A stretch of 64,000 bases of DNA from RYN-230 sp963770535 (GTDB lineage: Bacteria > Actinomycetota > Actinomycetes > Streptosporangiales > Streptosporangiaceae), in assembly GCA_963770535.1 (NCBI GenBank), contig CAVYPZ010000004.1, forward strand, positions 496,001 to 560,000, given 5' to 3'. The translations under genes were made by a program, and so were the position numbers. Below are positions 25,729 through 35,677 of this stretch, in pieces; position 1 is the stretch's first letter, and each line of letters starts with the position of its first letter. The notes below the pieces were generated by a model that searched no databases, had not been told where the DNA came from, and saw only the letters and a program-made list of their open reading frames with translations.

Positions 25729-26724
25729 TCACTGGTGGTACTCGTTGGTCTTGTAGCGGGCCAGGTTGGCCGGCTCGCAGAACCACGCGATGGTCTCGCG
25801 CAGGCCCTCGTCCCGGGTGAAACCGGGCTGCCAGCCGGTGCGCTCGCGCAGCTTCGACGCGTCGCACACCAGCCGCATCACCTCGGAGTCCTTGGGCCGC
25901 AGGCGCTGGGCGTCCTCGACGATGTCAGCGTCGGCGCCCATGAACTTGACGATATCCTCCGCGAGATTGCCAATCGAGATGTCGTCGCCGGGGCCGCAGT
26001 TGAACAGCTCCCCGAGGACCGCGGAGGCGGGTGCCTCGCCCAGGTCCACGAAGGCCTGCGCGGTGTCGGTGACGTAGCAGAAGTCCCGGGTCGGGTCCAG
26101 GGCGCCCAGCTTGATCTGGTGTGAGCCGGCGGCGAGCTGGGTGATGATCTGCGGGATGACGGCGCGGGTGGACTGCCGGGGGCCGAAGGTGTTGAACGGG
26201 CGCAGCGTCACCGCGGGCACCCCGAAGCTCAGGTAGTACGACTCGACCAGCTTGTCGGCGGCGACCTTGGAGGCCGCGTACGGCGACTGCGCCTGCAGCG
26301 GGTGCGACTCGGAGATGGGCACGGTGCGCGCGGTGCCGTAGGTCTCGCTCGTGGACGTGTGCACCAGCCGGCCCGTCCGGCAGGCGCGCACGGCCTCGAG
26401 GACATGCAGGGTGCCGATCGTGTTGGTGTCCACGAAGGACCGCGGTGCGCTGTAGGAGTACGGGACCGATCCGAGCGCGGCCAGGTGGTAGACGGTGGCC
26501 GCGCCCTCCACCAGCTCCCGCGCCGACGCCGGGTCCCGCACGTCGCCGAACACCACGTCTACCTGGTCCATGACGTCCGGGCTCAGCGTGTCCAGCCATC
26601 CGCACGCGCTGAACATGTTGTAGAGCACCATGGCCCGGACCCGGTAGCCGCGCTGCACGAGCAGCTCCACCAGGTGGGAGCCGATGAATCCCTCGGCCCC
26701 GGTCACTGCGACGACATCACTCAT
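25729..26724 (-). CDS. Sugar-nucleotide 4,6-dehydratase / epimerase (extended SDR)
   Basis: A 331-residue protein: VTGAEGFIGSHLVE, HLAALGSVPYSYSAP, VHTSTSETYGTA, the catalytic YAASK, and LRPFNTFGPRQSTRA. The TSTSETYG and NTFGPRQ blocks are typical of dTDP-glucose/UDP-GlcNAc 4,6-dehydratases and related epimerases. GAAAGGAAACG precedes the ATG at 26724. In the operon it would make the donor for the PelF-like transferase; UDP-GalNAc-type chemistry would suit the deacetylase and hydrolases present (inference). Confidence 0.87.
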   Translation of the reverse strand: MSDVVAVTGAEGFIGSHLVELLVQRGYRVRAMVLYNMFSACGWLDTLSPDVMDQVDVVFGDVRDPASARELVEGAATVYHLAALGSVPYSYSAPRSFVDTNTIGTLHVLEAVRACRTGRLVHTSTSETYGTARTVPISESHPLQAQSPYAASKVAADKLVESYYLSFGVPAVTLRPFNTFGPRQSTRAVIPQIITQLAAGSHQIKLGALDPTRDFCYVTDTAQAFVDLGEAPASAVLGELFNCGPGDDISIGNLAEDIVKFMGADADIVEDAQRLRPKDSEVMRLVCDASKLRERTGWQPGFTRDEGLRETIAWFCEPANLARYKTNEYHQ

Positions 26725-26784
26725 GGTCGTTTCCTTTCTGGGTAATCGCTTCGGCGGCACGTCGCCGCGCTTGTGAGGTCCTCA

Positions 26785-28458
26785 TCAGACATGCCGTCCC
26801 GGGCGTGCCAGGACCACGGACGCGTAGCCGCCGAGCACCGCGAGCAGCCCGGCGCAGGCCGCGAGCTGGGACACCGCACCGGCGCCGCGGAACACCAGCT
26901 CCACGGCCAGCGCGGCAGTGCACGCGGCCAGCGGCAGGCCGCGGTCACCGAAAGCCTGCAGGAGCAGCGCGATGAACATGGCCCCGCCCAGCGCGAGATA
27001 GACCGCCAGCTCAGGCAGGATCGCCGGGCCCGGGAGGATCAGCCCGGCCCGGGCAGCGATCGCGACCGCGACGCAGGTCAGCGCGACAGCGCCGCCCAGG
27101 TACTGCAGCAGCGCGGCGGTCAGCACCAGCCAGGCCCGGACACCGAAATCGGCAATGTCCTGGCTGCTGCGCAGCTCCTGCTGCATCCGCCGCCGGTACC
27201 ACAGCAGGCTCCACTCCGCCGCGCCCATGGACAGCGACAGCGGCAGCGCCGCGAGCAGCGCGCCGGTGTTCACCCGTCCGTGGCTCGCGCCCGCCACGAC
27301 CGGGAAGGCGAGCAGCCCGGCAGCGACCAGCCCGAACCCGGCGGTTGGCAGCGCGCTGCGCAGCTCGGCCGGCACGAACACCCGGCAGGCCGGCGGGCGG
27401 GGACGGCTGGTGCGCCATAGGGCCAGCGCGAGCGCCAGCAGCGGGGTGGCGGCCAGCGCGGCCCAGGCCAGGTGTTGCAGGTCAGGCGGCCTGCCCAGCA
27501 GCAGGAACACGGCACTGCCGAGCACCCCGGGAGCCAGGGCCACGAAGAGCAGCCGCTCGGCACCCAGCACCAGCAGGACGCAGGCGCCCAGCATGTACGC
27601 GCCCTGGCCCACGCCGAACAGGATCACGCCGAGGTGCGAGCCGAAGGCCAGCGCCGTGCCCGCCATGGCCAGCACGAGTATCGCGAGCCCGGCCCCCAGG
27701 CCGGCCCGCAGCACCCGCTGGGCCTGGCCGGCGTCGGTCCGGCCGAGCCGCAGGTAGCCGAGGTAGGCCAGCGCCTGGCTCGTCGACCACGAGACGAGCA
27801 GGGAGACGATCAGCGCGCTGACCCCGCCCGGCCCGGCCAGCAGCTTGGTGGCGGCCGGGAAGCAGACCGCGGGCAGCCCGTACAGCAGGCCGTGCAGCGC
27901 GGGCCGGAACTTGCTGAAGTCGCGCCAGGGGTCAGGTGGCGGCTCCGGCTCGGACGGGGAGCGCGGCACCCGCCGGTACATCTCCTCGGCGAGCGCGAAC
28001 ACGTCGGTGGAGCCGTACCGTGATGCCGCGATGTTGTCGCTGACGCCGTCGAACTCCAGGGCGCTGGCGATCTCCAGCGGGTCCACCGCCGACGCGCACA
28101 CCAGTATGTGCTCTGCGCACAGCTCATCGAGGGTGGGCAGCCCGATCAGCGCGGTGAACTGCTGCGTGTCAGCGTCCGCCACAGCCGGCGCCCGGGCCAG
28201 CGCCGGCCACGGCGGCGCCACCAGGCCAGCCAGCCGGGACTGCGACCGGCGCCGGGCCGGCGCCGCGGCCTGCTGCGGGTCAGCGAGTCCCGCGGCGGGC
28301 GCGGGCGGGGAGGGCCGGTCCGAGACGATCCCGGTGGCCAGCCGGCCGCTGGGCCGGGCCGCGGCGGGCAGCAGGAGCAGCGTGAACGGCTGGGTGTCAG
28401 CGTCCGCCGCGGCGGGCGCGGGCGGGGACGGCTGGTCCTGGACGAACCCGGTGGTCAT
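26785..28458 (-). CDS. Polytopic membrane protein, PelG-like polysaccharide transporter
   Basis: A 557-residue protein. The first about 190 residues are cytoplasmic: repeated SPPAPAA linkers and a conserved actinobacterial segment (LCAEHILVCASAVDPLEIAS, DVFALAEEMYRRVPR). About 10-12 hydrophobic segments follow from residue 195 (LLYGLPAVCFPAATKLLAG to LLAVLGGYASVVLA). Its ATG overlaps the PelF-like stop (ATGA), the gene order seen in Pel loci, where PelG with PelF makes and moves the polymer across the membrane. Direct similarity to PelG could not be tested, so a generic flippase-like membrane protein is the alternative. Confidence 0.6.
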   Translation of the reverse strand: MTTGFVQDQPSPPAPAAADADTQPFTLLLLPAAARPSGRLATGIVSDRPSPPAPAAGLADPQQAAAPARRRSQSRLAGLVAPPWPALARAPAVADADTQQFTALIGLPTLDELCAEHILVCASAVDPLEIASALEFDGVSDNIAASRYGSTDVFALAEEMYRRVPRSPSEPEPPPDPWRDFSKFRPALHGLLYGLPAVCFPAATKLLAGPGGVSALIVSLLVSWSTSQALAYLGYLRLGRTDAGQAQRVLRAGLGAGLAILVLAMAGTALAFGSHLGVILFGVGQGAYMLGACVLLVLGAERLLFVALAPGVLGSAVFLLLGRPPDLQHLAWAALAATPLLALALALWRTSRPRPPACRVFVPAELRSALPTAGFGLVAAGLLAFPVVAGASHGRVNTGALLAALPLSLSMGAAEWSLLWYRRRMQQELRSSQDIADFGVRAWLVLTAALLQYLGGAVALTCVAVAIAARAGLILPGPAILPELAVYLALGGAMFIALLLQAFGDRGLPLAACTAALAVELVFRGAGAVSQLAACAGLLAVLGGYASVVLARPGRHV

Positions 28459-29941
28459 CCGGCCGCCTGCTCCGGTACGGGGCCGGCCTGCTCCGGTACG
28501 GGGCCTGCCTGCTCCGGTACCCGGCCCGCCGGCTCCGCCTGCCCGAGGGAGTCGTAGATCTCCTCATAGGCGCTGATCGACTTGGCGACGGTGAAGTACT
28601 CCAGGGCCCGCAGCCGGGCCGCGGCCCCCATGCTCCGGCGCCGGTAGTCGTCGCGCAGCAGGGTGAGGCAGGCCTCCGCCAGCTCGTCCGGGCTGCGCGG
28701 TGGCACCACGAGGCCGGTGTCGGCCAGGGCCTCGGTGACCCCGCCGACGTCCGTGGCCACGCAGGCGCGCCCGCACGTCATCGCCTCGATCAGGGTGTAC
28801 GGGAAGCCTTCGGTGATGCTGCACAGCACGACGACGTGACCTGCTGCGTAGGCGTCGCGGATCTTGTCCACCCGGCCCTCGAAGCTCGCCTGCTCGCTGA
28901 TGCCCAGCTGGGCCGCGAGCTGCTGGCAGCGTTCGAGGTAGGCCTCCTGGCCGTGCGGCGGTGAGCCGAAGATCCGCAGCCGCGCCCCGGGTATCTCCCG
29001 GTGAACCACCGAGAACGCCTGCAGCAGCGTTTCCAGGTCCTTCACCGGATCGACGCGCCCGGCCCACGAGATCGTCGGCACGTCCGGCTCGCTGACGACC
29101 GCCGGGAAGTCAGCCGGGTGCACCCCGTTGTAGACGGTGCGGATCCGCGCCGGGTCCGCGCCGAGCCGCTGCTCCCAGCGCTTGTTGTAGGCATTGCCCG
29201 GGGCGATCATCTCCGCCTGCTGGTAACCGATGGTGCACAGGCGGCGCAGGAAGGCCAGGTGCAGCGCCTTGACCGGCCAGCGCTGCGGCACCCGCCCCGC
29301 GTGCATGTACTGCTCGCGCATGTACATGCCGTGCTCGGTGAGCAGCATCGGCGTGCCGTAAGACCACTTGGCGGCCAGCCCCGGCAGGACGCCGAGGCCG
29401 TTGGTCACCGCGTGCGAGAGGTCCGCCTGCACGGGCGGGTGCGACAGCGGGCGGAGGGCGTGATCAAGCAGCTGGAGCGCCGTCACCGCGTCATGCAGCG
29501 TCGGCACGGGTGCCCCCGGCTCCGACCCGCGCTCCCGCCAGGCCTCGCTGAGCAGCCGGATCGCGGCCTGGCTGGCCAGGCCGCTGCTCAGGCTGGCGCA
29601 CTGGGCGAACTCGTACAGCTCGCGGAGCGCGTACCCGAATCGGTCCTGGGCCTCCGCCGGCGGGGAGAGCAGGACATCGACGAGTTCAGCCAGCGGCCGG
29701 AGCAGGGACCGGGCCGGCCCGCGCGTCGTGCGCCGGGCCGGCTCGGCCCCCACAGCGGCATGGTGATGACGTCCGTGACATTCTCCGGCAGCTCCCACCG
29801 GACCGGCTCGCTCCCCGTCGCGACCAGCGCGACCGCCCGGAAGCGGTAACCAGGCATCCCGCGGATGAGCTGATCGGTCCACACGCTGACCCCGCCGAAC
29901 TGGTGCGGGTAGGTGCCTTCCCCGATGAGTGCCACATCCAT
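28455..29941 (-). CDS. pelF: PelF-like GT4 glycosyltransferase (frameshifted)
   Basis: The N-terminus MDVALIGEGTYPHQFGGVSV with WTDQLIRGMPGYRF is the hallmark of PelF (DUF3492). The rest, in another frame, has LLTEHGMYMREQYM, ISWAGRVDPVKDLETLLQAF, the donor-site SITEGFPYTLIEAMTCGR and SPDELAEACLTLL. The frame shifts at a run of five C (29747-29751), where LWG continues as AEPARRTTRGPARS one base over; a homopolymer indel is likely. PelF polymerises UDP-sugars in the cytosol. The start abuts the deacetylase stop (TAA then ATG). Three 21-bp repeats (28466-28528) code a PEQAGPV tail. Confidence 0.82.
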
Positions 29942-32119
29942 TTAGGTCATCCGGTCGCCTTCATGATCGCGGTACCGAGAGAGCCGGCCGGGATCGCCTG
30001 GGGGTTCACCCGGGCATTGATGGTGCTGGTTCAACCGGGTCAGCGGGGAGTGGGCGGCCGTCGGCGCGGCGGTCGCGGGGCCGGCCGGGTACGGGGTCGT
30101 GGTCAGCACCAGCGTCAGCGGGCCGGAGCCCAGCGTGGTGCGGTCGGAGTGCTCGCCCGCGTACGCGGTACCGAACGCCGCTCCCTTGGCCGACCCGATC
30201 CTGGTCCCGTTCGGGACGGTCACCGGGACCGAGGTGCCCGATGGCCCGGTCACCGTGACCGTGTTGCCCTGGATGTAGCCGCTGACCGTGCCTGCGCTCA
30301 GGGTCTGCGCCCAGATGTCCTGGGCGTTGAGCGCCGCGCCGTCAGCCGACAGCCGCTGGTTGACCAGGGGCGTGTTGCCCGCGTAGGCGGACCGGTAAGC
30401 GGACAGCACGCCGTTCATCAGCGGGTAGCCGAGCCGGTCGCCGGTGAGATTGGACTGGTGCATGTAGAACGGCCGCGGGTCGTTGGAGAGCACCGCCCCG
30501 AGCATGGTCCGGGTCTGCAGCGGCAGGATGAACGACGACCAGCCGGTCTTCAGGCTGAGCGGTGCCAGGCAGTTCCCGGTGGACTGGCAGACGCCGCTGC
30601 CGCCGTCGGCGGCCGAGTCGTAGATCCAGTTGTACTCGGAGGTCTCGTCGGCTTTCGTGGCGGTGTTGTAGAACACGTCGATCGGGTGGCGGGGCAGGCC
30701 GAGCGCCGTCCCGATCGGGCGCATGGCGGGCTCCCGGGAGGCATCCATGGCCACCCAGGCGATCCCGTCCTGGTCGATGGCGCTGACCATGTTGGGGTTG
30801 TCGACGGGCTGCTGAGGCAGGATCCTCAGGCCCGAGTACTCGCCGGGGGCGAACTCCGTGGGGGTCATGGGGATGCCGTTCTGCTGCGCCCACTGCACGT
30901 TGTTCTCGATCTCGCCCTGGATGGTGGGGAGGTCGACGTACTCGGTGTTGCCGCTGCCGTCGGTCACGCACTGCCACGGGGTGACGGTGAGATCCTGGAT
31001 GCAGCCGAGCCACGCGTGCGTGTAGGTGTGGTTGACCCACCAGAACTGGCTGGCGACCGGCTGGTAGGCGGCCAGCAGCGGGTCGGTCCCGTTGACCTGG
31101 AACCGGGCCGAGGCGCCGCCGTTGAACAGGTACTCCAGCTCGAAGTTGTGCGCCTGCTGCCACTGCACCGCGTAGCTCACGTCGGCCGGCGTCATCCGGA
31201 TCGGCGTGGTCGCGGGGGTACCCGGCGGGCACGCGCTGTCACCGGGGGTGCAGTCGCCGGTCTGGCTCCACTCGGCGTTGGCGTTGAACACGTCGTCATA
31301 GTCGACGGTGAGGTAGTTGCGCCAGTAGCCCAGGTGGATGCCGTCGGTGACCCAGTCGGCGAGCGCGTGCGCGATGTACCGGAACTGGAGCTGGTAATAG
31401 CTGTAGCCGAAGCTGACTTCCATCTGCTGGCGGCCCGCGTTGTCATACACCCCGGCCAGCGTCCCGGTCGTGGTCGTGCCCGGGATGGTCGCGGTCAGGA
31501 ACGGCGTGAACGTGGACGTCGCCGTGTTGGGCAGCGGCTGGGCGAGGTAGCCGTACGAGGTCGTCCCGCCCGGCGTTCCCTCGAAGCTGAACGCGCCCTT
31601 CAGGTACCCGAAGCTGGCGGCCTTCGCGGCCGCCGTGACCGTCACCTGGGTTCCGTCGAGCGAGCCGCCGTAGGCCGGGGCGTTCATGCCGACGTTGCCG
31701 GTCGGGTAGAGGTAGGCGTCCACCTGGCGCACGGAGAACGACGTCTCGTAACTGGCCAGCGCGCTCTCCTCGGCCGCGGACAGCGCGGACGGCGCGTCGT
31801 TGGGCAGCACCACGCCCTGGTAGTAGCCGACCGGCGTGCCGTCGCTCAGCGTGCCGGACAGGAACGAGCTCGTGATCACCGGCCGGGCCGGGTCGCCCAG
31901 GTTGATCACGGTGGTCGGCACGCCCTCGGACGCCAGCTGCTGCTGGATCGCCTGGACCCAGGGGCTGCCGTCGCTCACGACGAGCACGTTGAGGTCGATC
32001 CGGGGGGCCGTGGCCGCCGAGGCCCCCTGGCTGGCGCCGAGGCTGGTCAGGGCGGCCGCCAGCGCGCAGGCGGCCAGCGCGGCGATCAGGTACCGCGCTC
32101 TTCTGGATAGTGTCACCAC
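29942..32119 (-). CDS. Secreted polysaccharide deacetylase, Agd3/CE18-like
   Basis: A 725-residue protein with a signal peptide (RRARYLIAALAACALAAALT, cleavage near ASAA). An N-terminal region (LNVLVVSDGSPWVQAIQQQL) precedes a deacetylase core with a metal-site DYDD (YLTVDYDDVF, about 268-277) and HTYTH (WWVNHTYTHAW, about 360). A beta-rich C-terminal part follows. This order matches fungal Agd3 (CE18), which partly deacetylates galactosaminogalactan to make it cationic and adhesive. GTG start at 32119 with GCAGGAG upstream, overlapping the GT4 stop. The C-terminal 35 residues look like read-through low complexity. Confidence 0.72.
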   Translation of the reverse strand: MVTLSRRARYLIAALAACALAAALTSLGASQGASAATAPRIDLNVLVVSDGSPWVQAIQQQLASEGVPTTVINLGDPARPVITSSFLSGTLSDGTPVGYYQGVVLPNDAPSALSAAEESALASYETSFSVRQVDAYLYPTGNVGMNAPAYGGSLDGTQVTVTAAAKAASFGYLKGAFSFEGTPGGTTSYGYLAQPLPNTATSTFTPFLTATIPGTTTTGTLAGVYDNAGRQQMEVSFGYSYYQLQFRYIAHALADWVTDGIHLGYWRNYLTVDYDDVFNANAEWSQTGDCTPGDSACPPGTPATTPIRMTPADVSYAVQWQQAHNFELEYLFNGGASARFQVNGTDPLLAAYQPVASQFWWVNHTYTHAWLGCIQDLTVTPWQCVTDGSGNTEYVDLPTIQGEIENNVQWAQQNGIPMTPTEFAPGEYSGLRILPQQPVDNPNMVSAIDQDGIAWVAMDASREPAMRPIGTALGLPRHPIDVFYNTATKADETSEYNWIYDSAADGGSGVCQSTGNCLAPLSLKTGWSSFILPLQTRTMLGAVLSNDPRPFYMHQSNLTGDRLGYPLMNGVLSAYRSAYAGNTPLVNQRLSADGAALNAQDIWAQTLSAGTVSGYIQGNTVTVTGPSGTSVPVTVPNGTRIGSAKGAAFGTAYAGEHSDRTTLGSGPLTLVLTTTPYPAGPATAAPTAAHSPLTRLNQHHQCPGEPPGDPGRLSRYRDHEGDRMT

Positions 32120-33354
32120 GACTCCTGCGGTGCGTCGACGGCCCGGCCCGTGTTCCCGCTGGCCGCAGGCGGGACAGCCGCAGGCGGGACAGCCGCAGGC
32201 GGGGCGGCCGCGGGAGGGGCGGCCGCTGGCACGCCGCGGCGCGCCGCCGCCCGCCGCACCCGCCGCGGGCGCCCCGCCAGCACCTGCTCGTACAGGTCAT
32301 CGATCTGCCTGACGACGGACTCGATGCCGTAGCGCTCGAATACCCTGCTGTCCGGCACGCGCGGCCTGGGGCCCGTCTCGACTTCCTTGCGGATCTCGGC
32401 CCGCAGCGCCGCCGGGGTCCCCGCCACCTGGCGGGCCCGCTCGGTCTGGATGCCGTCGAGGGCCGGGCAGGTGGTGTAGAGCACGGGCAGCCCGCTGGCC
32501 AGGGCCTCGAGGACCGACAGCCCGAACGTCTCCTGCAGGGACGAGGCGACGTACAGGTCAAACGCGGACAGCATCGCCTTGGTGTCGGACTGGTATCCGC
32601 CCCAGATGACGTTGCCGGTCACGCCGAGCCGGGCCGCGGCTTCCGTCAGCCGGTCCTGGTCCTCCCCGCGGCCGATGACCAGGAATTTGCAGTCGTCGCC
32701 CAGCAGCGGCGCGGCCGCCTCCATCGTCAGGTCGATGCGCTTGTTCGGGTCGAGGCGCCCGAGCGCGCCGATCACGTACGTGTCCGGGGAGAGGCCGAAC
32801 TGCTTGCGGACGCGGTCCCGCTCCGCGGGGTCGAAGGCGAGCTCGCCGACGTCCAGGCCGTTCGGCACCACGGTGATCTTCTTGTCCGGGACGCCCCACC
32901 GCACCAGGCGCTCCCGGACGATGCCGGACACCGCGACGGTGGCGTCGGAGAACCGCTCGGACGCCAGGTACAGCGCGCGCACCCCGGCCGTCATCTCGCG
33001 GCGCTCGATGTGCGTCTCGCCGATCGAGTGTTCCGTGGTCATGACCACCGGCGTCCCGGCCAGCCGGGCGGCCGGGCGGGCGTAGACCTGCGCCCGGTAC
33101 AGGTGCGTGTGCACCACGTCGTAGCGCCCGGCCCGGATGAGCTGGCGCAGCCGCAGCAGCGCCGGCAGCTCGGTGTTGCGCCGCATCCCGAGGTTGCGCA
33201 CCGATACGCCGCCAGCCCGGATCCGGTCCGCGACCGGCCCGGGGTTGTACAGGGTCACCACGTCCACCTCGTGGCGGCTGCGGTGCGCCAGCATCGACAG
33301 CTGGAGCTCGGCCCCTCCCGCGTCCAGGCCTGTGATCACATGAAGGACTTTCAT
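32113..33354 (-). CDS. Glycosyltransferase family 4
   Basis: A 413-residue GT-B enzyme: MKVLHVITGLDAGGAELQLS, VVHTHLYRAQVYARPAA, donor domain GALGRLDPNKRIDLTMEAA and SSLQETFGLSVLEALASGLP (E-x7-E). ATG at 33354 overlaps the preceding CE4 stop (ATGA) and has GGGAGA upstream. The C-terminal tail has PPAAAPPAAVPPAAVPPAA repeats, coded at 32160-32230. It probably adds a sugar to the lipid-linked or nascent polymer. Confidence 0.87.
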   Translation of the reverse strand: MKVLHVITGLDAGGAELQLSMLAHRSRHEVDVVTLYNPGPVADRIRAGGVSVRNLGMRRNTELPALLRLRQLIRAGRYDVVHTHLYRAQVYARPAARLAGTPVVMTTEHSIGETHIERREMTAGVRALYLASERFSDATVAVSGIVRERLVRWGVPDKKITVVPNGLDVGELAFDPAERDRVRKQFGLSPDTYVIGALGRLDPNKRIDLTMEAAAPLLGDDCKFLVIGRGEDQDRLTEAAARLGVTGNVIWGGYQSDTKAMLSAFDLYVASSLQETFGLSVLEALASGLPVLYTTCPALDGIQTERARQVAGTPAALRAEIRKEVETGPRPRVPDSRVFERYGIESVVRQIDDLYEQVLAGRPRRVRRAAARRGVPAAAPPAAAPPAAVPPAAVPPAASGNTGRAVDAPQESW

Positions 33355-34121
33355 CCGTGTCTCCCTCGGATGGCGATGTAACCCCGGTAGAGGTATCTCT
33401 TGGCTGCCATGCGGGCCGCGCTGTCGCGCTGCCCGACGTAGATCCGCGGCAGGGCCATCAGGCCCAGCTCGCTGCGCGGCGTCTCGACCGCGCACGCGTA
33501 CGCGTATCCCGCGTCGCGGACCGCGCGCCGCGCCGCGGCGTCCATCGACCCGTAGGGGAAGGCGAATCCCCGGATCTCGGCCTGCAGCAGCCCGGCGAGA
33601 TCCGCCCGGCTCGCGGCCACCTCGGCAGCCAGCTGATCGGGGGCCAGCCCGGCCAGCCTGACGTGGGTGGCGCTGTGCGAGCCGATCTCGATGCCCGCGG
33701 CGGCGAGCTGGCGGACCCCGTCGGCGTCGAGGAGCGGCCAGGCGGGACCCTCATCCCACTCGTTACTGCCGCCCAGCCGCCGGGAGATGATGAACACCGA
33801 TGCGCTGAAACCCCGCCGCTGCAGTTCGGGCAGCGCCGAGTCGAGCACGTTCGTGTACCCGTCGTCGAAGGTGATGCCGACCAGCCCGCGCTGGCGGCCC
33901 GCGCGCATCGCCTCAACCAGCGTCCCGACGCTGACGCCCCGCAGGCCGTGGCGGGCCAGCCAGCCCATCTGCTCGGCGAACCTGGCCGGCGAGACGCAGA
34001 GCTGGTTCGGGTCGTCCGGGACGTCGGCGATCGCGTGATACATCAAGACCATGGGCACGTTGCGCAGGCCCAGCTGGCCGGCCTGGTGCTGCGCCCGCGC
34101 GGCGGCCCGGCCGGCGATCAT
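33351..34121 (-). CDS. Polysaccharide deacetylase, NodB/CE4 family
   Basis: A 256-residue CE4 enzyme with intact motifs: ITFDDGYTN (catalytic base and metal Asp), HSATH (metal His pair), and FAFPYGSMD. MVLMYHAIADVPDDP at the start is typical of YadE/PgaB-like deacetylases. There is no signal peptide, so it may act at the membrane face or on an intermediate. ATG at 34121 overlaps the sugar-transferase stop (ATGA). With the CE18-like enzyme the locus has two unrelated deacetylases. Confidence 0.87.
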   Translation of the reverse strand: MIAGRAAARAQHQAGQLGLRNVPMVLMYHAIADVPDDPNQLCVSPARFAEQMGWLARHGLRGVSVGTLVEAMRAGRQRGLVGITFDDGYTNVLDSALPELQRRGFSASVFIISRRLGGSNEWDEGPAWPLLDADGVRQLAAAGIEIGSHSATHVRLAGLAPDQLAAEVAASRADLAGLLQAEIRGFAFPYGSMDAAARRAVRDAGYAYACAVETPRSELGLMALPRIYVGQRDSAARMAAKRYLYRGYIAIRGRHG

Positions 34122-35677
34122 CGGCTGCCCCCGAGGCTGGCGAGGACCGTCGCGGCCAGCGTCCGGGCCAGGATCACCGCGTCCAGCCATGGCGACCAGT
34201 ACTCGATGTACTGGTTGTCGAACCGGGCGCGCTCGAAGATCGAGGTGTCGCCGTGCAGGCCGTGGACCTGGGCCCATCCGGTCATGCCGGCCGGCATCCT
34301 GGTCCGGTCGCTGTAGCGCGAGATGTTCCGGCCGAACTGCTCGGCGAAGAAGGGCCGCTCCGGACGCGGCCCGACCAGGGACATCTCACCGCGCAGGACA
34401 TTCACCAGCTGCGGAAGCTCGTCCAGATGGGTAGCACGCAGCCACCTGCCCAGCGGGTTGCCCAGCTGTGCCGGCGCGGTCCATGAGGTGTCCGGGTCGC
34501 TGGGGTTGCTGAGCGTCCTCAGTTTGAGGATGACCGCGGTCTGGCCGGGGCCGGTCACCCGGGGCTGGCGGAACAGCGGTGCCTGGCCGGACCGCAGCCT
34601 GATGGCGACGCCCAGGACCAGCAGCAGCGGGAACGCGGCGACGAGCAGGACAGCGGCGGCGGCGGCGTCGAGGACCCGCTTCAGGGGCAGGCCCTGGGAC
34701 AGTCCGCCGAAGTGCCGCAGCGGGATCAGCGGGATGCCCCAGATCTCATCCATGCAGTGACGCGGCACCGCGGCGCCGACCTCGTAGAGGCGCGGCACCA
34801 CGCACACGTCGGCCCGCAGCGGGCGGCTGGCGCGCAGCACGGTGACCAGGTCCTCGTCCTTGCAGGCCGTGTAGCAGACGATGACCCGCCGGATGCCCAG
34901 CCTGGCGACCACCTCGCCGAGGTCGGCCGGAGCGCCCAGCGAAGGCAGCGCCAGGTCACGGCGGGGCGGCCCGCTGTCGAGGTAGCCCTTGGGCCGCAGG
35001 CCCAGCTCCGGGTGGGCGCTCATCAGCTCGCCGATATGGGCGCCGAACGTCCCGGCGCCGATCACCAGCGCCGGCTCGGCCAGCAGGCCGCGGCGGCGGG
35101 CGGCGCGCAGCGCCGAGCACGCGACCACGCGGAACGCGATCAGGAGTCCCGCGGACCACAGGGCCAGCCGGGCGGTGGTCCCGGCCGGCAGCCACAGCAG
35201 CGGAACCAGCAGCGGCAGCGCCACTGCCGTCAGGACGCGGCCCACCTGGTCAGACACCCGCAGGCAGATCGGCAGCCGGTGCTGCCCGCCGCCGGCGAGG
35301 AGGGCCAGGACGGCGGCCGCGTACAGCGCGGAGGGCAGGCCCGGGTGCCCGGTCACGATGACCGCCACCACGAGCGCGAGCAGATCGGCGGCCGGCAGCA
35401 GGGCCGCGGCAGCCCGGCCGTGCCCCGGCCCGGCGCCGGGGCGCCGCCCGCTGGCCGGCAGTGCGGCGGCCGGCAGTGCGGCGGCAGCAGGCCGTGCGGC
35501 AGCCGGCCGTGCGGCAGCCGGCCGTGCGGCAGCCGGCCGTGCGGCGGCCGGCGGCGCCGCAGCAAGCGGCCCGGCGGCCGGCGGCGCAGGCGGCCGCCGG
35601 CCGGGCCGGGCAGGCTTCCCGGGCACGGCGGCAGAGCCTGCCGCGTTATCCAGGTGCCCGGCGTCCTGTCCTGTCAT
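34118..35677 (-). CDS. Polyprenyl-phosphate sugar phosphotransferase (WbaP/CpsE family)
   Basis: A 519-residue protein: low-complexity N-terminus, four to five hydrophobic segments (about 95-200), a CoA-binding-like Rossmann middle (LVIGAGTFGAHIGELM), another membrane segment (LLVAAFPLLLVLGVAI) and the bacterial sugar-transferase core (LKLRTL, HLDELPQLVNVLRGEMSLVG, PRPERP, RMPAGMTGWAQVHG). It starts repeat-unit synthesis by linking sugar-1-phosphate to undecaprenyl phosphate. ATG at 35677 overlaps the preceding stop. The PAAAR-type repeat (about residues 40-70) is coded by 15-bp units. An initiating lipid-linked transferase is not part of classical Pel systems. Confidence 0.87.
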   Translation of the reverse strand: MTGQDAGHLDNAAGSAAVPGKPARPGRRPPAPPAAGPLAAAPPAAARPAAARPAAARPAAARPAAAALPAAALPASGRRPGAGPGHGRAAAALLPAADLLALVVAVIVTGHPGLPSALYAAAVLALLAGGGQHRLPICLRVSDQVGRVLTAVALPLLVPLLWLPAGTTARLALWSAGLLIAFRVVACSALRAARRRGLLAEPALVIGAGTFGAHIGELMSAHPELGLRPKGYLDSGPPRRDLALPSLGAPADLGEVVARLGIRRVIVCYTACKDEDLVTVLRASRPLRADVCVVPRLYEVGAAVPRHCMDEIWGIPLIPLRHFGGLSQGLPLKRVLDAAAAAVLLVAAFPLLLVLGVAIRLRSGQAPLFRQPRVTGPGQTAVILKLRTLSNPSDPDTSWTAPAQLGNPLGRWLRATHLDELPQLVNVLRGEMSLVGPRPERPFFAEQFGRNISRYSDRTRMPAGMTGWAQVHGLHGDTSIFERARFDNQYIEYWSPWLDAVILARTLAATVLASLGGSR